A stretch of DNA of 9,961 nt from Gemmatimonadaceae bacterium (GTDB taxonomy: Bacteria; Gemmatimonadota; Gemmatimonadetes; Gemmatimonadales; Gemmatimonadaceae): positions 1 to 9,961 of the forward strand of contig JABFXM010000598.1 in the NCBI GenBank assembly GCA_013361745.1. The letters run 5' to 3'. Of the stretch, positions 1 to 7,959 are shown one piece after another. The notes below the pieces were generated by a model. That model had not been told where the DNA came from. It saw only the letters and a list, made by a program, of their open reading frames with translations, and did not search any database. The stretch's first letter is position 1, and each line of letters begins with the position of its first letter. Both the position numbers and the translations under genes were made by a program.

Positions 1-299
1 GCGGCGACCCGTTCGTCGCCCCCGGCGAGGAGCGCGAGCCCTCGCTCGACGCGGTCGTCAGCGGCGGCGAGAGTGAGCCGGAGACCAAAGGGGACGTCGC
101 CGCCGCCATCGGCGAGAGCATGCAGGGAGGCACGACTCCCGTGCCCCGCGACCGCCGTCCCCACCGTCGCCGCGGCCGTCGCGGTGGACGCCGCGGCCGC
201 GAGGGTCGCGGATCCCCCGAGCAGTCCGACCCGAACGACGGCGGCTCCCCCGGCGGTGCCGCGCCCGGCGGCGACCCGCCGCGCAATAGCGGAGACTGA
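1..299 (+). CDS. C-terminal tail of an Arg/Gly-rich protein (possibly PSP1/RicT-like), 5' end outside window
   Basis: The frame read from base 3 is open from the window edge to TGA at 297-299, and nearly every codon ends in G or C, as in the real genes here. The 98 visible residues are low complexity: an acidic stretch ([18 protein letters not shown]), then a strongly basic Arg/Gly segment with RRG and RGG-like units, then a Gly/Pro/Asp-rich end. No folded domain is visible, so this is a disordered tail, and the basic part suggests nucleic-acid binding. The stop lies 5 bases before the metG start and the metG ribosome site sits inside this gene, so the two are probably coupled. PSP1-domain (RicT/YaaT) proteins often lie near metG and can carry basic tails, so that identity is plausible, but it rests on context only; the diagnostic domain would be upstream of the window. 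Confidence 0.6.
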   Translation, partial: GDPFVAPGEEREPSLDAVVSGGESEPETKGDVAAAIGESMQGGTTPVPRDRRPHRRRGRRGGRRGREGRGSPEQSDPNDGGSPGGAAPGGDPPRNSGD

Positions 300-304
300 A
301 CCGA

Positions 305-1849
305 GTGGCTCGTTTCTACATCACGACCGCGATCGACTACGCCAACGGTGACCCGCACATCGGGCACGCCTTCGAGAAGATCGGCGCCGACGCGATCGCC
401 CGCTTCCACCGAATGAACGGGGACGACGTCCACTTCCTCATCGGGATGGACGAGCATGGCCAGAAGGTCGCGCGCACCGCGGAGGAGCGCGGCGTGTCGC
501 CGCAGCAGTTCGTGGACGAGATCGCGGAGCGCTTCCTCGCGATGTGGCGACGGCTCTCGATCAGCAACGACCAGTTCATCCGCACCACCGACCCGCAGCA
601 CAAGGCCGGCGTCCAGGCGCTCCTCGAGCGGATCTTCGAGCACAACCCCGAGGACTTCTTCGAGCGCTCCTACGAAGGGTGGTACTGCGTCGGCTGCGAA
701 GCGTTCAAGCAGGACGCGGAGATCGTCGACGGGAAGTGCGTCCTGCATCCGACGCGCACGCTCGAGTGGGTGCAGGAGCGCAACTGGTTCTTCCGGCTCA
801 GCCGCTACACGGAGTTCCTGCGCGCGCACATCGAACATCACCCGGAGTTCATCCAGCCGGAGAGCCGCCGGAACGAGGTGCTCGGCTGGCTCGAGCAGGG
901 ACTCGAGGACATCAGCGCGAGCCGGAGCCGCTTCTCCTGGGGCGTCCCCTTCCCCCGGCCGACGAGCGACGGAGAGCGACAGACGACCTACGTCTGGTTC
1001 GACGCGCTCCCGAACTACCTCACCGCGACCGGTTTCCCCTCGAGGGAGAGCGAGAGCCGATGGCCGGCGACGGTGCACGTCATCGGCAAGGACATCACCC
1101 GCTTCCACGCCATCATCTGGCCGGCGATGCTGAAGTCGGCCGAGTTGCCGCTCCCCGAGCGCGTGTGGGCGCACGGCTTCGTGCTCCTGGGCGGGGACCG
1201 CTTCAGCAAGTCGGCCGGTGTGAAGCTGGATCTGGACGAGGCGATCGAGCGCTTCGGACCGGACGCGTTTCGATACTACCTGCTGCGCGAGGTCCCCTTC
1301 GACGCCGACGGAAACTTCTCCTGGGAGAGGTTCGAGGAGCGCTACACGGCGGAGCTCGCGAACGCATGGGGCAACCTCGTCAGCCGCGCGGCGGCGATGA
1401 TCGAGAAGTACCGTGGAGGGGTCATTCCGGCCGGACCTCGGGGTGACGCCGACGAAGCCGATCGCGCCGACGTCGAGGCCTACGTCGCGGCACTCGATGG
1501 TCGCGCCGGATACCTGCCGCACGAGGCGCTCCGCATCGTCGGGCGGATGGTCGCCCGCTCCAACGAGTTCGTGCAAAGCTCGGCGCCGTGGACCCTGGCC
1601 AAGGACGCGGACAAATCAAGCCAGCTTGACGCCACTCTAGCGTCGTTATCAAGACAAATCGCCCGACAGTGCGTGATGTATGCGCCATTCATGCCGAACA
1701 AGGCCCAGAATGCCTGGCGCCGGATGGGCGGCCCTGGCGAGGTCAGCGATCAGAGAATAACGTATCTCGACGCGCTCGACACCGGAGGCTGGCGAGTCGC
1801 GAAGGGCGACCCGCTCTTTCCCCGACCGGTCGACGCCGGCGCAGGCTGA
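305..1849 (+). CDS. metG: Methionine--tRNA ligase (MetRS)
   Basis: Class I aminoacyl-tRNA synthetase that charges tRNA-Met with methionine in the cytoplasm. It starts with GTG at 305, with GGAG at 291-294 as ribosome site, and is 514 aa long, typical of the short MetRS form without a C-terminal tRNA-binding domain. Visible motifs: HIGH (residues 18-21), a single zinc knuckle CVGC (128-131) plus CVLH (145-148) as in the Thermus-type enzyme, the [10 protein letters not shown] methionine-pocket stretch (231-240), GKDITRFH (261-268), and FSKS (300-303) as the KMSKS loop. The C-terminal anticodon-binding helices are recognisable from [10 protein letters not shown] and [12 protein letters not shown]. 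Codons at about 1606-1770 are unusual: TTA, CTA, TCA, AGA, ATA and CAA cluster there, while the rest of the gene almost always ends codons in G or C. The reading frame and conserved residues are intact through this patch, so the gene looks functional. Confidence 0.97.
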   Translation: MARFYITTAIDYANGDPHIGHAFEKIGADAIARFHRMNGDDVHFLIGMDEHGQKVARTAEERGVSPQQFVDEIAERFLAMWRRLSISNDQFIRTTDPQHKAGVQALLERIFEHNPEDFFERSYEGWYCVGCEAFKQDAEIVDGKCVLHPTRTLEWVQERNWFFRLSRYTEFLRAHIEHHPEFIQPESRRNEVLGWLEQGLEDISASRSRFSWGVPFPRPTSDGERQTTYVWFDALPNYLTATGFPSRESESRWPATVHVIGKDITRFHAIIWPAMLKSAELPLPERVWAHGFVLLGGDRFSKSAGVKLDLDEAIERFGPDAFRYYLLREVPFDADGNFSWERFEERYTAELANAWGNLVSRAAAMIEKYRGGVIPAGPRGDADEADRADVEAYVAALDGRAGYLPHEALRIVGRMVARSNEFVQSSAPWTLAKDADKSSQLDATLASLSRQIARQCVMYAPFMPNKAQNAWRRMGGPGEVSDQRITYLDALDTGGWRVAKGDPLFPRPVDAGAG

Positions 1850-1964
1850 CCCGCGTACCAGCCGCCCGGTGCGCGCTGTCACATACGGTCGCGTCCGTTA
1901 CAGCCCCGCCGCTGGGGAGTCTTTCCGCTGAGGCGCGGCCCATGGTGGGCCGAGCCCTGTCTTT

Positions 1965-1970
1965 GGGAGG
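1965..1970 (+). promoter_or_regulatory. Ribosome binding site deciding the M23 peptidase start
   Basis: GGGAGG lies 4 bases before ATG at 1975. It selects this start over the in-frame ATG at 1942 and over longer extensions that would run back into metG. The same GGGAGG-N4-ATG layout precedes the plug lipoprotein on the other strand. Confidence 0.7.
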
Positions 1971-1974
1971 GCGG

Positions 1975-2907
1975 ATGGCTCATCGTCGCTGGACGCTGCT
2001 TGTCGTTCCGGAAGGCTCAACCGAGTCGCCCCGGAGCTTCGCCATCAGCGCGCGCGCCCTCAGGGCCCTCACGACTGCCGCGAGCGTCGTCGCCCTCATC
2101 GCGCTCCTCGGGCTCGGCGCGGCGATCAGCGCGTACGCCACCCCCAGCGGCCGCGCCGCGCGCGCGGACTCCCAGCAGATGGGACGTGAGCTCGCCGACC
2201 TGCGCCAGAAGCTCGCCGTCCTCCAGGACACCATCCGCGCGATCGGAGTTCGGGACGAGCGTGTGCGTACCTTGGCGGGACTTCCCGCGGTGGACTCCGC
2301 GGTGCGCGAAGCGGGGATCGGTGGGCCCGGCTCTCCCCAGCTCGAGAGCGACCCGGTCTATCGGACCAACCCCGCTCTGGGGACGCTCGCCTTCGGAGCT
2401 CGCACCGACCTCGATGGCCTCATCCGGCGCGCGAACATCCTCTCGGCGAGCTTCGCCGAGGTGACCGACACGCTCGCGAAGAACGTGCAGCGCCTCGCGA
2501 GCACACCGTCGATCATGCCGACCGCGGGGTGGCTCTCGAGCCACTTCTCACAGCACCGATTCCACCCGATCCTCCACATCTCGCGTCCGCACGAAGGGAT
2601 CGACGTCAGCGCTCCGATGGGCGCGCCCGTCGTCGCGCCGGCCGCTGGAGTCGTCATCCTCGTGACCCGGCAGAACGGCTATGGGCTCGTGATGGAGCTC
2701 GACCACGGCAACGGGATCGTGACGAAGTACGCTCACCTGTCGCGCATCAACGTGAAGCAGGGACAGCGTGTCACCCGCGGTCAGCTCATCGCGAACGTCG
2801 GCAACAGCGGGCTGTCGACGGGGCCGCATCTCCACTACGAGATCCATCTGAACGGCAAGGTCGTCGACCCGCTCACGTTCGTGCTCCCCGGCGCGATCCC
2901 CGACTGA
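1975..2907 (+). CDS. Membrane-anchored M23 family zinc metallo-endopeptidase (peptidoglycan hydrolase)
   Basis: A 310-aa protein with a short cytoplasmic N-terminus, a single hydrophobic segment at about residues 29-54 that anchors it in the inner membrane, a charged heptad-like helix at about 64-100 (probable coiled coil), a linker, and a C-terminal M23/LytM domain from about 183 to 305. The catalytic set is complete: HEGID gives zinc ligands H206 and D210, YAHLS gives H254, and HLH gives H285 and H287. It therefore should be an active peptidoglycan endopeptidase cutting stem-peptide cross-links in the periplasm, unlike the degenerate EnvC/NlpD activators. The start at 1975 is chosen for its ribosome site and for placing the membrane segment near the N-terminus. 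It lies 125 bases after metG on the same strand and is followed by an intrinsic terminator. The cleavage specificity cannot be read from the sequence. Confidence 0.92.
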   Translation: MAHRRWTLLVVPEGSTESPRSFAISARALRALTTAASVVALIALLGLGAAISAYATPSGRAARADSQQMGRELADLRQKLAVLQDTIRAIGVRDERVRTLAGLPAVDSAVREAGIGGPGSPQLESDPVYRTNPALGTLAFGARTDLDGLIRRANILSASFAEVTDTLAKNVQRLASTPSIMPTAGWLSSHFSQHRFHPILHISRPHEGIDVSAPMGAPVVAPAAGVVILVTRQNGYGLVMELDHGNGIVTKYAHLSRINVKQGQRVTRGQLIANVGNSGLSTGPHLHYEIHLNGKVVDPLTFVLPGAIPD

Positions 2908-2933
2908 CCTCACGAGCGCCGACCCGTTCGTCG

Positions 2934-2958
2934 AAGCGCCCCCGATGGGGCGCTTTTT
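2934..2958 (+). terminator. Intrinsic terminator after the M23 peptidase gene
   Basis: Stem AGCGCCCC / GGGGCGCT (2935-2942 with 2947-2954) closes a 4-base loop CGAT and runs straight into five T residues (2954-2958). This is a textbook Rho-independent terminator 27 bases after the M23 stop, separating that unit from the SusCD operon. Confidence 0.9.
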
Positions 2959-3006
2959 CATTGGCGAACAGGCCGGGATCACGCTCTGTCGGGGCGCCGT
3001 GCGGAC

Positions 3007-3035
3007 TTGACAATGCTTGCACGACCCGGGATACT
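3007..3035 (+). promoter_or_regulatory. Sigma70-type promoter for the SusC/SusD operon
   Basis: A perfect -35 box TTGACA (3007-3012) is followed by a 17-base spacer and GATACT (3030-3035), which matches four of six bases of the -10 consensus. Transcription would begin near 3041-3043. It lies just after the upstream terminator and before the receptor gene on the same strand. It is not the Bacteroidota-type -7 element (TAnnTTTG). No experimental start site is known. Confidence 0.6.
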
Positions 3036-3060
3036 ACGAGTCTCGTCGTACCTCCATCTC

Positions 3061-3210
3061 ATGCGTTCCGGCGCACTCTCTCCTGCCCGGACGCGAAACA
3101 ACGCGCAGCGCGCAAGCGCGCCGTTTCTCCCACGAGTCCTTCCGTGTCGGCCGGTACTCGGCACGCACTCGCTTCCCACCAATTCGCGGAGGTTTTCGTC
3201 GCACCACTGA
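3061..3210 (+). other. Possible 49-codon leader reading frame upstream of SusC
   Basis: An ATG at 3061, about 20 bases after the predicted transcription start, opens a frame of 49 codons that ends at TGA 3208-3210. That stop forms the first bases of the first leader hairpin. The product would be Arg/Ser/Pro-rich with no recognisable domain, and no good ribosome site precedes it. It could be chance in GC-rich DNA. It is listed because a ribosome finishing here would physically occupy the hairpin at 3208-3229. Confidence 0.2.
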
Positions 3211-3270
3211 CCTGGTGATTGCCAGGTCATGTTCTGTCATACCACCAGGGCTCCGCCGCTCGTGAGCCCT
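3208..3270 (+). promoter_or_regulatory. Two hairpins with a competing pairing in the SusC 5' leader
   Basis: Hairpin A: TGACCTGG (3208-3215) pairs perfectly with CCAGGTCA (3222-3229) over a 6-base loop. Hairpin B: AGGGCTC (3247-3253) pairs perfectly with GAGCCCT (3264-3270) over a 10-base loop. CCTGGTG (3211-3217) can also pair with CACCAGG (3243-3249), which would open both hairpins. Mutually exclusive stems 36 bases before the receptor start resemble an attenuator or translational switch. No T-run follows either stem, so control at translation is likelier than termination. No known riboswitch class is recognised. The rest of the gene-free region 2908-3305 holds only the terminator, the promoter and the small reading frame. 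Confidence 0.4.
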
Positions 3271-3305
3271 GTGCATTCGCCCCTGCATCCCGAGGACAAC
3301 AGGAG

Positions 3306-6300
3306 ATGACATTCCGTCAGATCGGACGGCTGTCGATGGTCGCGCTCGCGACCGCGCTCTTCTCTGTCGTGGCATCAGCGCAGAACGCCACGCAGAGCAT
3401 CATCACGGGGAAGGTCGTCGAGAAAGCGACCCAGCGCCCCATTTCCGACGTCACCGTCCGCGTTTCCGGGACGACGATCGGCGCACGCACCAACGATGAC
3501 GGTGTCTACCGCATCGTCAACGTCCCGCCGGGTCAGGTGACCCTCCGCGCGACGCGCATCGGCTTCTCGGCCGCGACGCAGACGGTCACGGCGACAGTCG
3601 GCACCGTCGACAACGTGAACTTCGTTCTCGACGTCGCCGTCACGACGCTCGACGAAGTCGTCACCAACGCGGTGACGGGCCAGGCCGAGCGTCGCCGCGA
3701 GCAGGGGACGAACGTCGGCCAGATCCAGGTGTCCGACATCCAGCCCTCGCAGATCACGAAGTTCACCGACGTGCTCACCGGCCGCACGGCCGGCGTCACC
3801 GTCCAGGGAACCTCGGGCACGCCGGGCACCGGCCAGCGCATTCACATCCGCGGCGCGAACTCGCTTTCGCTCTCCAACGAGCCGCTCGTCTACGTCGACG
3901 GCATCCAGATCTCGAACGGGAACAACATCGACGTCGGTCTGGGCGGCCAGGCGGTCTCCCGCCTGAACGACGTCGCCGCCGAGGACATCGAGAGCATCGA
4001 AGTTCTGAAGGGACCCGCGGCGACCGCCATGTACGGTACCGCGGCCGCCAACGGCGTTCTGCTCATCACGACGAAGCGCGGGCGCTCCGGCGCCGCACGC
4101 TGGAATACCTACGGCGAGACGGGCAAGGTAAAGGACCTGAACCCGTACCCGGCGAACTATGTCCGCTACATCGCGGTCGCGCCGAACGCTCCCCTCGTCA
4201 CGAGCACCGGTGGCTACAACACCTCCGCGCGCCGTGGCTGCCGCAACGATCAGATCGCGGCCGGCGGCTGCCGTCTCGTGAACAACGGCCCGCTCCTCCT
4301 GCCCGATTCGCTCGCGGTCTTCAACACGCTCACCGATCGGCGCACCTCCCCGTTCACGACCGGCAACACGGTCTCGGCGGGCCTCAACGTCGCGGGCGGT
4401 GGTGATCAGACGCAGTACTACTTCGGCGTCGACAACTCGAGCGAGCATGGTGTCGTCGAGTTCAACACGCTCCGCCGCCTCGCGCTTCGCGGGAACGTGA
4501 ACACGAGCCTGAACTCGAAGCTCGACTTCTCGCTCTCCTCCGGCTACACCCGCAGCAACGGCGCCTTCCCGCAGAACGACAACTCGATCTTCAGCCCGCT
4601 CATCAACGGCCTGGTCGGGACGGCATTCTACTACGCGCCGAAGACCGGACAGACGGTCAACCCGCTGAACTACCGCGCGTACTCGATGCAGCAGCTCGCC
4701 GAGTACGTCGGTCACCAGGACGTCGATCACTTCACCATCGGCACGATCGGCAACGCGCGGCCGCTCTCCTGGCTGACGGCGAACGTCAACCTCGGCCTCG
4801 ACTACTTCAACCGCTTCGACTACCGCACGCTGCAGCCGGGCCGTCTGCCGATCGCCGCGTCGTACACGAACGGCAACCGCGAGTCGGGCCACGCCGCGCA
4901 GTACCTCTACACGGGGACGGGTTCGGCGAGCGCGCACTTCGATTTCTCGGAGAACATTCGCTCGACGACCACCGCGGGCGCGTCGTACAACCGGCAGCTC
5001 CTGCAGGACACCTACGGCTTCGGCGCCGGCATCGTCGAGGGCACGTCGAACCTCGGCGCCACCAGCTCGCTCTTCGCCGTCGATGAGCCGTTCAACCACG
5101 TCATCACGATCGGCGCTTTCGGTCGTGAAGAGCTGTCGTGGCGCGACAAGGTCTTCCTCGCCGGCTCGCTCCGCGCCGACGACAACAGCGCCTTCGGCGT
5201 CGACTTCAAGCGCATCTACTACCCCGGCGTGAACGGGTCGTGGGTCGTGGGCGACGAGTCCTGGTTCCCGAAGACGGATTACGTGTCGAGCCTCCGTCTG
5301 CGCGCGGCGTATGGACGGTCGGGCCAGCGCCCGAACTTCCGCGACGCGACGACCTATTACGGCCCGGTGGCCGTGCAGATCGGTACGAGCGAGACGCCTG
5401 CCGTCACGCTCAGCGGCACCGGCAACCCGGTGCTCCGCCCCGAGAAGACGGACGAGTACGAGTTCGGCGGCGACGTCGGCTTCTGGCGCGACCGCGCGTC
5501 GTTGCAGTTCACCGCCTACCAGAAGCGGTCGACGGACGCGCTCATTCGCCGCACGCTTCCGCCCTCGGCGGGTCTGACGGCGAGCCGCTTCGAGAACCTC
5601 GGCGGCATCGGCAACCGCGGCACCGAGGCGCAGCTCGACCTCAAGGCGCTGCAGATGGACAACTACGAGGTGAACCTCCACTTCACCGCGACGACGCTGA
5701 AGAACCGCATCATCGGGCTCGGCAAGGGTATCGCGCCGATCGCGCTGAACCGCGGTCTCCAGCTCCACCGCGCCGGCTACTCCGCCGGTTCGTTCTGGCA
5801 GCGTCCTGTCTACTACAACGACGCGAACCACGACGGGCTCCTCTCGACCTCCGAGGTCACCCTCGGCGACACCGCCGTCTATCTCGGCGATGCGCTGCCG
5901 CGGTGGACGCGCTCCGCGAGCGGTGAGGTCCGGCTGTACAAGTTCCTCCGCATCTCGACGCTGTTCGAGGGTCGCGGCGGCAACAAGACCGGCAACTTCA
6001 GCGAGTACTTCCGCTGCGGTTCGGCCGGCAACACGCGTGGCTGCTCGGCGACGGGCAACCCGAACGCGACGCTCAAGGAGCAGGCGGCCTTCATCGCCGC
6101 GTACTTCGGCGGCGCATCGCCGTCGCGCCCCGGCGCGAGCCAGGCGCTCTATGTCGAGAATGGCGGCTTCGTGAAGTGGCGCGAGCTCGCCGTGACGCTC
6201 GATCTGCCGGAGCGGTGGGTCGGTTACATCCGTCCCGTCGGCGCGCGTGGCGTGAGCCTGAGCTTCGCGGGTCGCAACCTGAAGACCTGGACGAGCTACA

Positions 6301-6413
6301 CGGGGATCGATCCGGAGATCGTCGAAGCCGGCACGAGCCTCTTCAATCAGAGCGAGTTCAACACGCAGCCGGTGCCGCGCTACTACACGGCTCGCCTCAA
6401 CGTGAACTTCTGA
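3306..6413 (+). CDS. SusC/RagA-family TonB-linked outer-membrane receptor
   Basis: A 1035-aa outer-membrane transporter that, with SusD, takes up a large nutrient using TonB energy. The start at 3306 gives a clean signal peptide with probable cleavage at ASA|QN (about residue 25); GAGGA at 3292-3296 is the likely ribosome site. Domains in order: carboxypeptidase-regulatory-like beta sandwich (about 32-112, with GVYRIVNVPPGQ), a TonB-box-like TTLDEVV (113-119), plug domain (about 135-258) with the SusC signature EPLVYVDGIQI, IEVLKGPAATAMYG and GVLLITTKRG, then a long beta barrel ending in an aromatic outer-membrane signal (YYTARLNVNF). Residues 839-850 (DANHDGLLSTSE) form an EF-hand-type calcium loop. 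Two close Cys pairs (GCRNDQIAAGGC; CGSAGNTRGC) may be loop disulfides. The SusD gene starts 23 bases later. The cargo cannot be deduced: no degradative enzyme is nearby. Confidence 0.95.
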   Translation: MTFRQIGRLSMVALATALFSVVASAQNATQSIITGKVVEKATQRPISDVTVRVSGTTIGARTNDDGVYRIVNVPPGQVTLRATRIGFSAATQTVTATVGTVDNVNFVLDVAVTTLDEVVTNAVTGQAERRREQGTNVGQIQVSDIQPSQITKFTDVLTGRTAGVTVQGTSGTPGTGQRIHIRGANSLSLSNEPLVYVDGIQISNGNNIDVGLGGQAVSRLNDVAAEDIESIEVLKGPAATAMYGTAAANGVLLITTKRGRSGAARWNTYGETGKVKDLNPYPANYVRYIAVAPNAPLVTSTGGYNTSARRGCRNDQIAAGGCRLVNNGPLLLPDSLAVFNTLTDRRTSPFTTGNTVSAGLNVAGGGDQTQYYFGVDNSSEHGVVEFNTLRRLALRGNVNTSLNSKLDFSLSSGYTRSNGAFPQNDNSIFSPLINGLVGTAFYYAPKTGQTVNPLNYRAYSMQQLAEYVGHQDVDHFTIGTIGNARPLSWLTANVNLGLDYFNRFDYRTLQPGRLPIAASYTNGNRESGHAAQYLYTGTGSASAHFDFSENIRSTTTAGASYNRQLLQDTYGFGAGIVEGTSNLGATSSLFAVDEPFNHVITIGAFGREELSWRDKVFLAGSLRADDNSAFGVDFKRIYYPGVNGSWVVGDESWFPKTDYVSSLRLRAAYGRSGQRPNFRDATTYYGPVAVQIGTSETPAVTLSGTGNPVLRPEKTDEYEFGGDVGFWRDRASLQFTAYQKRSTDALIRRTLPPSAGLTASRFENLGGIGNRGTEAQLDLKALQMDNYEVNLHFTATTLKNRIIGLGKGIAPIALNRGLQLHRAGYSAGSFWQRPVYYNDANHDGLLSTSEVTLGDTAVYLGDALPRWTRSASGEVRLYKFLRISTLFEGRGGNKTGNFSEYFRCGSAGNTRGCSATGNPNATLKEQAAFIAAYFGGASPSRPGASQALYVENGGFVKWRELAVTLDLPERWVGYIRPVGARGVSLSFAGRNLKTWTSYTGIDPEIVEAGTSLFNQSEFNTQPVPRYYTARLNVNF

Positions 6414-6436
6414 CGGACTTCGGAGACATCATCCAG

Positions 6437-7876
6437 ATGCCATTCATCAATTTCGAGGGCCGATCGGTGCGTCGAGGCGTCATGCTCGGCGTGGTCGCTC
6501 TCTCGAGTGTCGCCTGCAGCACCAACGACATTCTGAACGTGAAGGATCCGGCCGTCGCGACGCCGCAGTCGCTGCAGACGAAGGCCGGTATCAACACCCT
6601 GTACGCCGGCGCGATCGGTGATTTCGCCGCGGCGTGGAACGGTAACGGCCTGACGGACGCCTTCGTGCCGACCGTCGGAATCTTCACCGACGAGTTCCGC
6701 TCGTCGGACACCTTCACCACCCGTAACGACGCGGATCGCCGCACGCAGGCGAGCCCGGCGAACGGCAACCTCTCCGACAACTCGTACATCGCGCTGCAGA
6801 AGGCGCGGCGCTCGACGCAGGTCGGAGCTCAGCTCGTCACGCAGTACGCGGATTCCGGCGCCGGCGACCCACGGGTCGCCGAGCTGGATGCGCTCGCGGG
6901 GTACACGTACCTGGCGTTCGGCGAAGCGTTCTGCGGAAACGTTCCGATCCCTCCGACCACGGTCAGCGGCGAGGTGTTTCCGGCCGCGGGGGTTGGCACG
7001 CAGGCGCTCCTCGACACGGCGATCGCCCGCTTCAACGCGGCGATCGCGGCGACCGGCAGCCGGACCACTCCGGTCGCGGTGCAGAACCGCAATCTGGCCA
7101 AGGTCGGACTCGGGCGCGCGCTTCTCGATCAGGGCAAGTTCACGGAAGCACTGGCCGCCGTTGCTGGCGTCCCGGTGAACTTCGTCTACAAGGTCGCCTA
7201 CTCGTCGAACACCAACCGTGAGCAGAACTCGCTCTGGAATCTCAACGATTCCAACAAGCGCTACACGCTCGCCGACACCGAGGGAATCAACGGCCTGAAC
7301 TTCCGCAGCGCGAACGATCCGCGCGTGCTGTGGCGGCGCTTCTTCGACGCGAACGGTGTCTCGCTCGGGTTCGATCAGACGAACATCGTCTACGAGCAGA
7401 GGCTCTATTCGAGCGCGGATGCGGACACCCCGCTGGCCGACGGCGTCGAGGCGCAGCTCATTCGGGCCGAGGCGCTTCTCAAGGCTGGTGACGCGACGTG
7501 GCTCGACTCGCTCAACGCACTCCGCGCCAACGTCACCGCGCTCGAAACGGCGCGGTTCGATGCCTACGTGACGAGCACGCAGTCGGACTCGGTGACCGCC
7601 ACGACCCTCGCGCCGCTCACCGATCCCGGTACTCCCGATGCGCGCGTCGATCTGCTCTTCCGCGAGCGGGCGTTCTGGCTCTTCGCCACCGGCCACCGGC
7701 TCGGCGACATGCGGCGGCTCATCCGGCAGTATGGCCGCAGCGCCAATACCGTCTTCCCGACGGGACTCTGGTGGAAGGGCGGTCCGTACGGCAACGATGT
7801 GAATCTCGCGATCTCCTTCGGTGAGTCGAACAACACCGCGTACAACCCGGCCGCCTGCGTCACCACGACGCCGTAG
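6437..7876 (+). CDS. SusD/RagB-family substrate-binding outer-membrane lipoprotein
   Basis: Surface lipoprotein that caps the SusC barrel and binds cargo. It has 479 aa, slightly short for the family (often 500-600). The hydrophobic segment MLGVVALSSVAC puts the lipid-attached cysteine at residue 27. NDILNVKDP just after it is typical of SusD N-termini. The TPR-like helical part includes YTYLAFGEAFCGNVPI and LIRAEALL (341-348). The C-terminal family hallmark is FRERAFWLFATGHRLGDMRR (about 408-427). The start at 6437 has GGAG at 6422-6425. An in-frame ATG at 6482 would also keep a short signal and cannot be excluded. It is in an operon with the receptor upstream and is followed by a perfect palindrome. 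Ligand unknown. Confidence 0.93.
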   Translation: MPFINFEGRSVRRGVMLGVVALSSVACSTNDILNVKDPAVATPQSLQTKAGINTLYAGAIGDFAAAWNGNGLTDAFVPTVGIFTDEFRSSDTFTTRNDADRRTQASPANGNLSDNSYIALQKARRSTQVGAQLVTQYADSGAGDPRVAELDALAGYTYLAFGEAFCGNVPIPPTTVSGEVFPAAGVGTQALLDTAIARFNAAIAATGSRTTPVAVQNRNLAKVGLGRALLDQGKFTEALAAVAGVPVNFVYKVAYSSNTNREQNSLWNLNDSNKRYTLADTEGINGLNFRSANDPRVLWRRFFDANGVSLGFDQTNIVYEQRLYSSADADTPLADGVEAQLIRAEALLKAGDATWLDSLNALRANVTALETARFDAYVTSTQSDSVTATTLAPLTDPGTPDARVDLLFRERAFWLFATGHRLGDMRRLIRQYGRSANTVFPTGLWWKGGPYGNDVNLAISFGESNNTAYNPAACVTTTP

Positions 7877-7900
7877 GCAACCGATAGCACGGCAGCAAAT

Positions 7901-7934
7901 CGAACGGGGTGCCACGATCGTGGCACCCCGTTCG
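7901..7934. terminator. Perfect 34-base palindrome between convergent genes, probable bidirectional terminator
   Basis: CGAACGGGGTGCCACGA (7901-7917) is followed immediately by its exact reverse complement (7918-7934). As RNA it folds into a very stable hairpin on either strand. It lies 24 bases after the SusD stop and 25 bases beyond the stop of the convergent minus-strand gene, the usual place for a shared terminator. Neither side has a strong T-run (TGCATT on plus, ATTTGC on minus), so it may also act as an RNA 3'-end stabiliser. Confidence 0.7.
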
Positions 7935-7959
7935 TGCATTCCGTGGTACCGGGCTCGGT

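Noticed and set aside
1669..1974. N-terminal extension of the M23 peptidase back into metG
   Set aside because: It would overlap metG by about 180 bases and bury the membrane anchor; ATG 1975 has a strong ribosome site and gives the expected topology.
4..2934. Repeated GACCCGTTCGTCG near the left edge and near 2921-2933
   Set aside because: Only 13 bases are shared, one copy is coding and the other intergenic, and no longer repeat or element boundary surrounds them.
3219..3305. Upstream TTG start for the receptor
   Set aside because: It would put about 29 polar residues before the signal peptide and lies inside the first leader hairpin; ATG 3306 gives a standard signal peptide.
3375..5831. 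Long open frame on the minus strand (818 codons) opposite the receptor gene
   Set aside because: It lies wholly antisense to an unmistakable SusC gene, encodes an Arg/Val/Ala/Asp-rich low-complexity sequence with no domain, and is the expected mirror of G/C-ending codons in GC-rich DNA.
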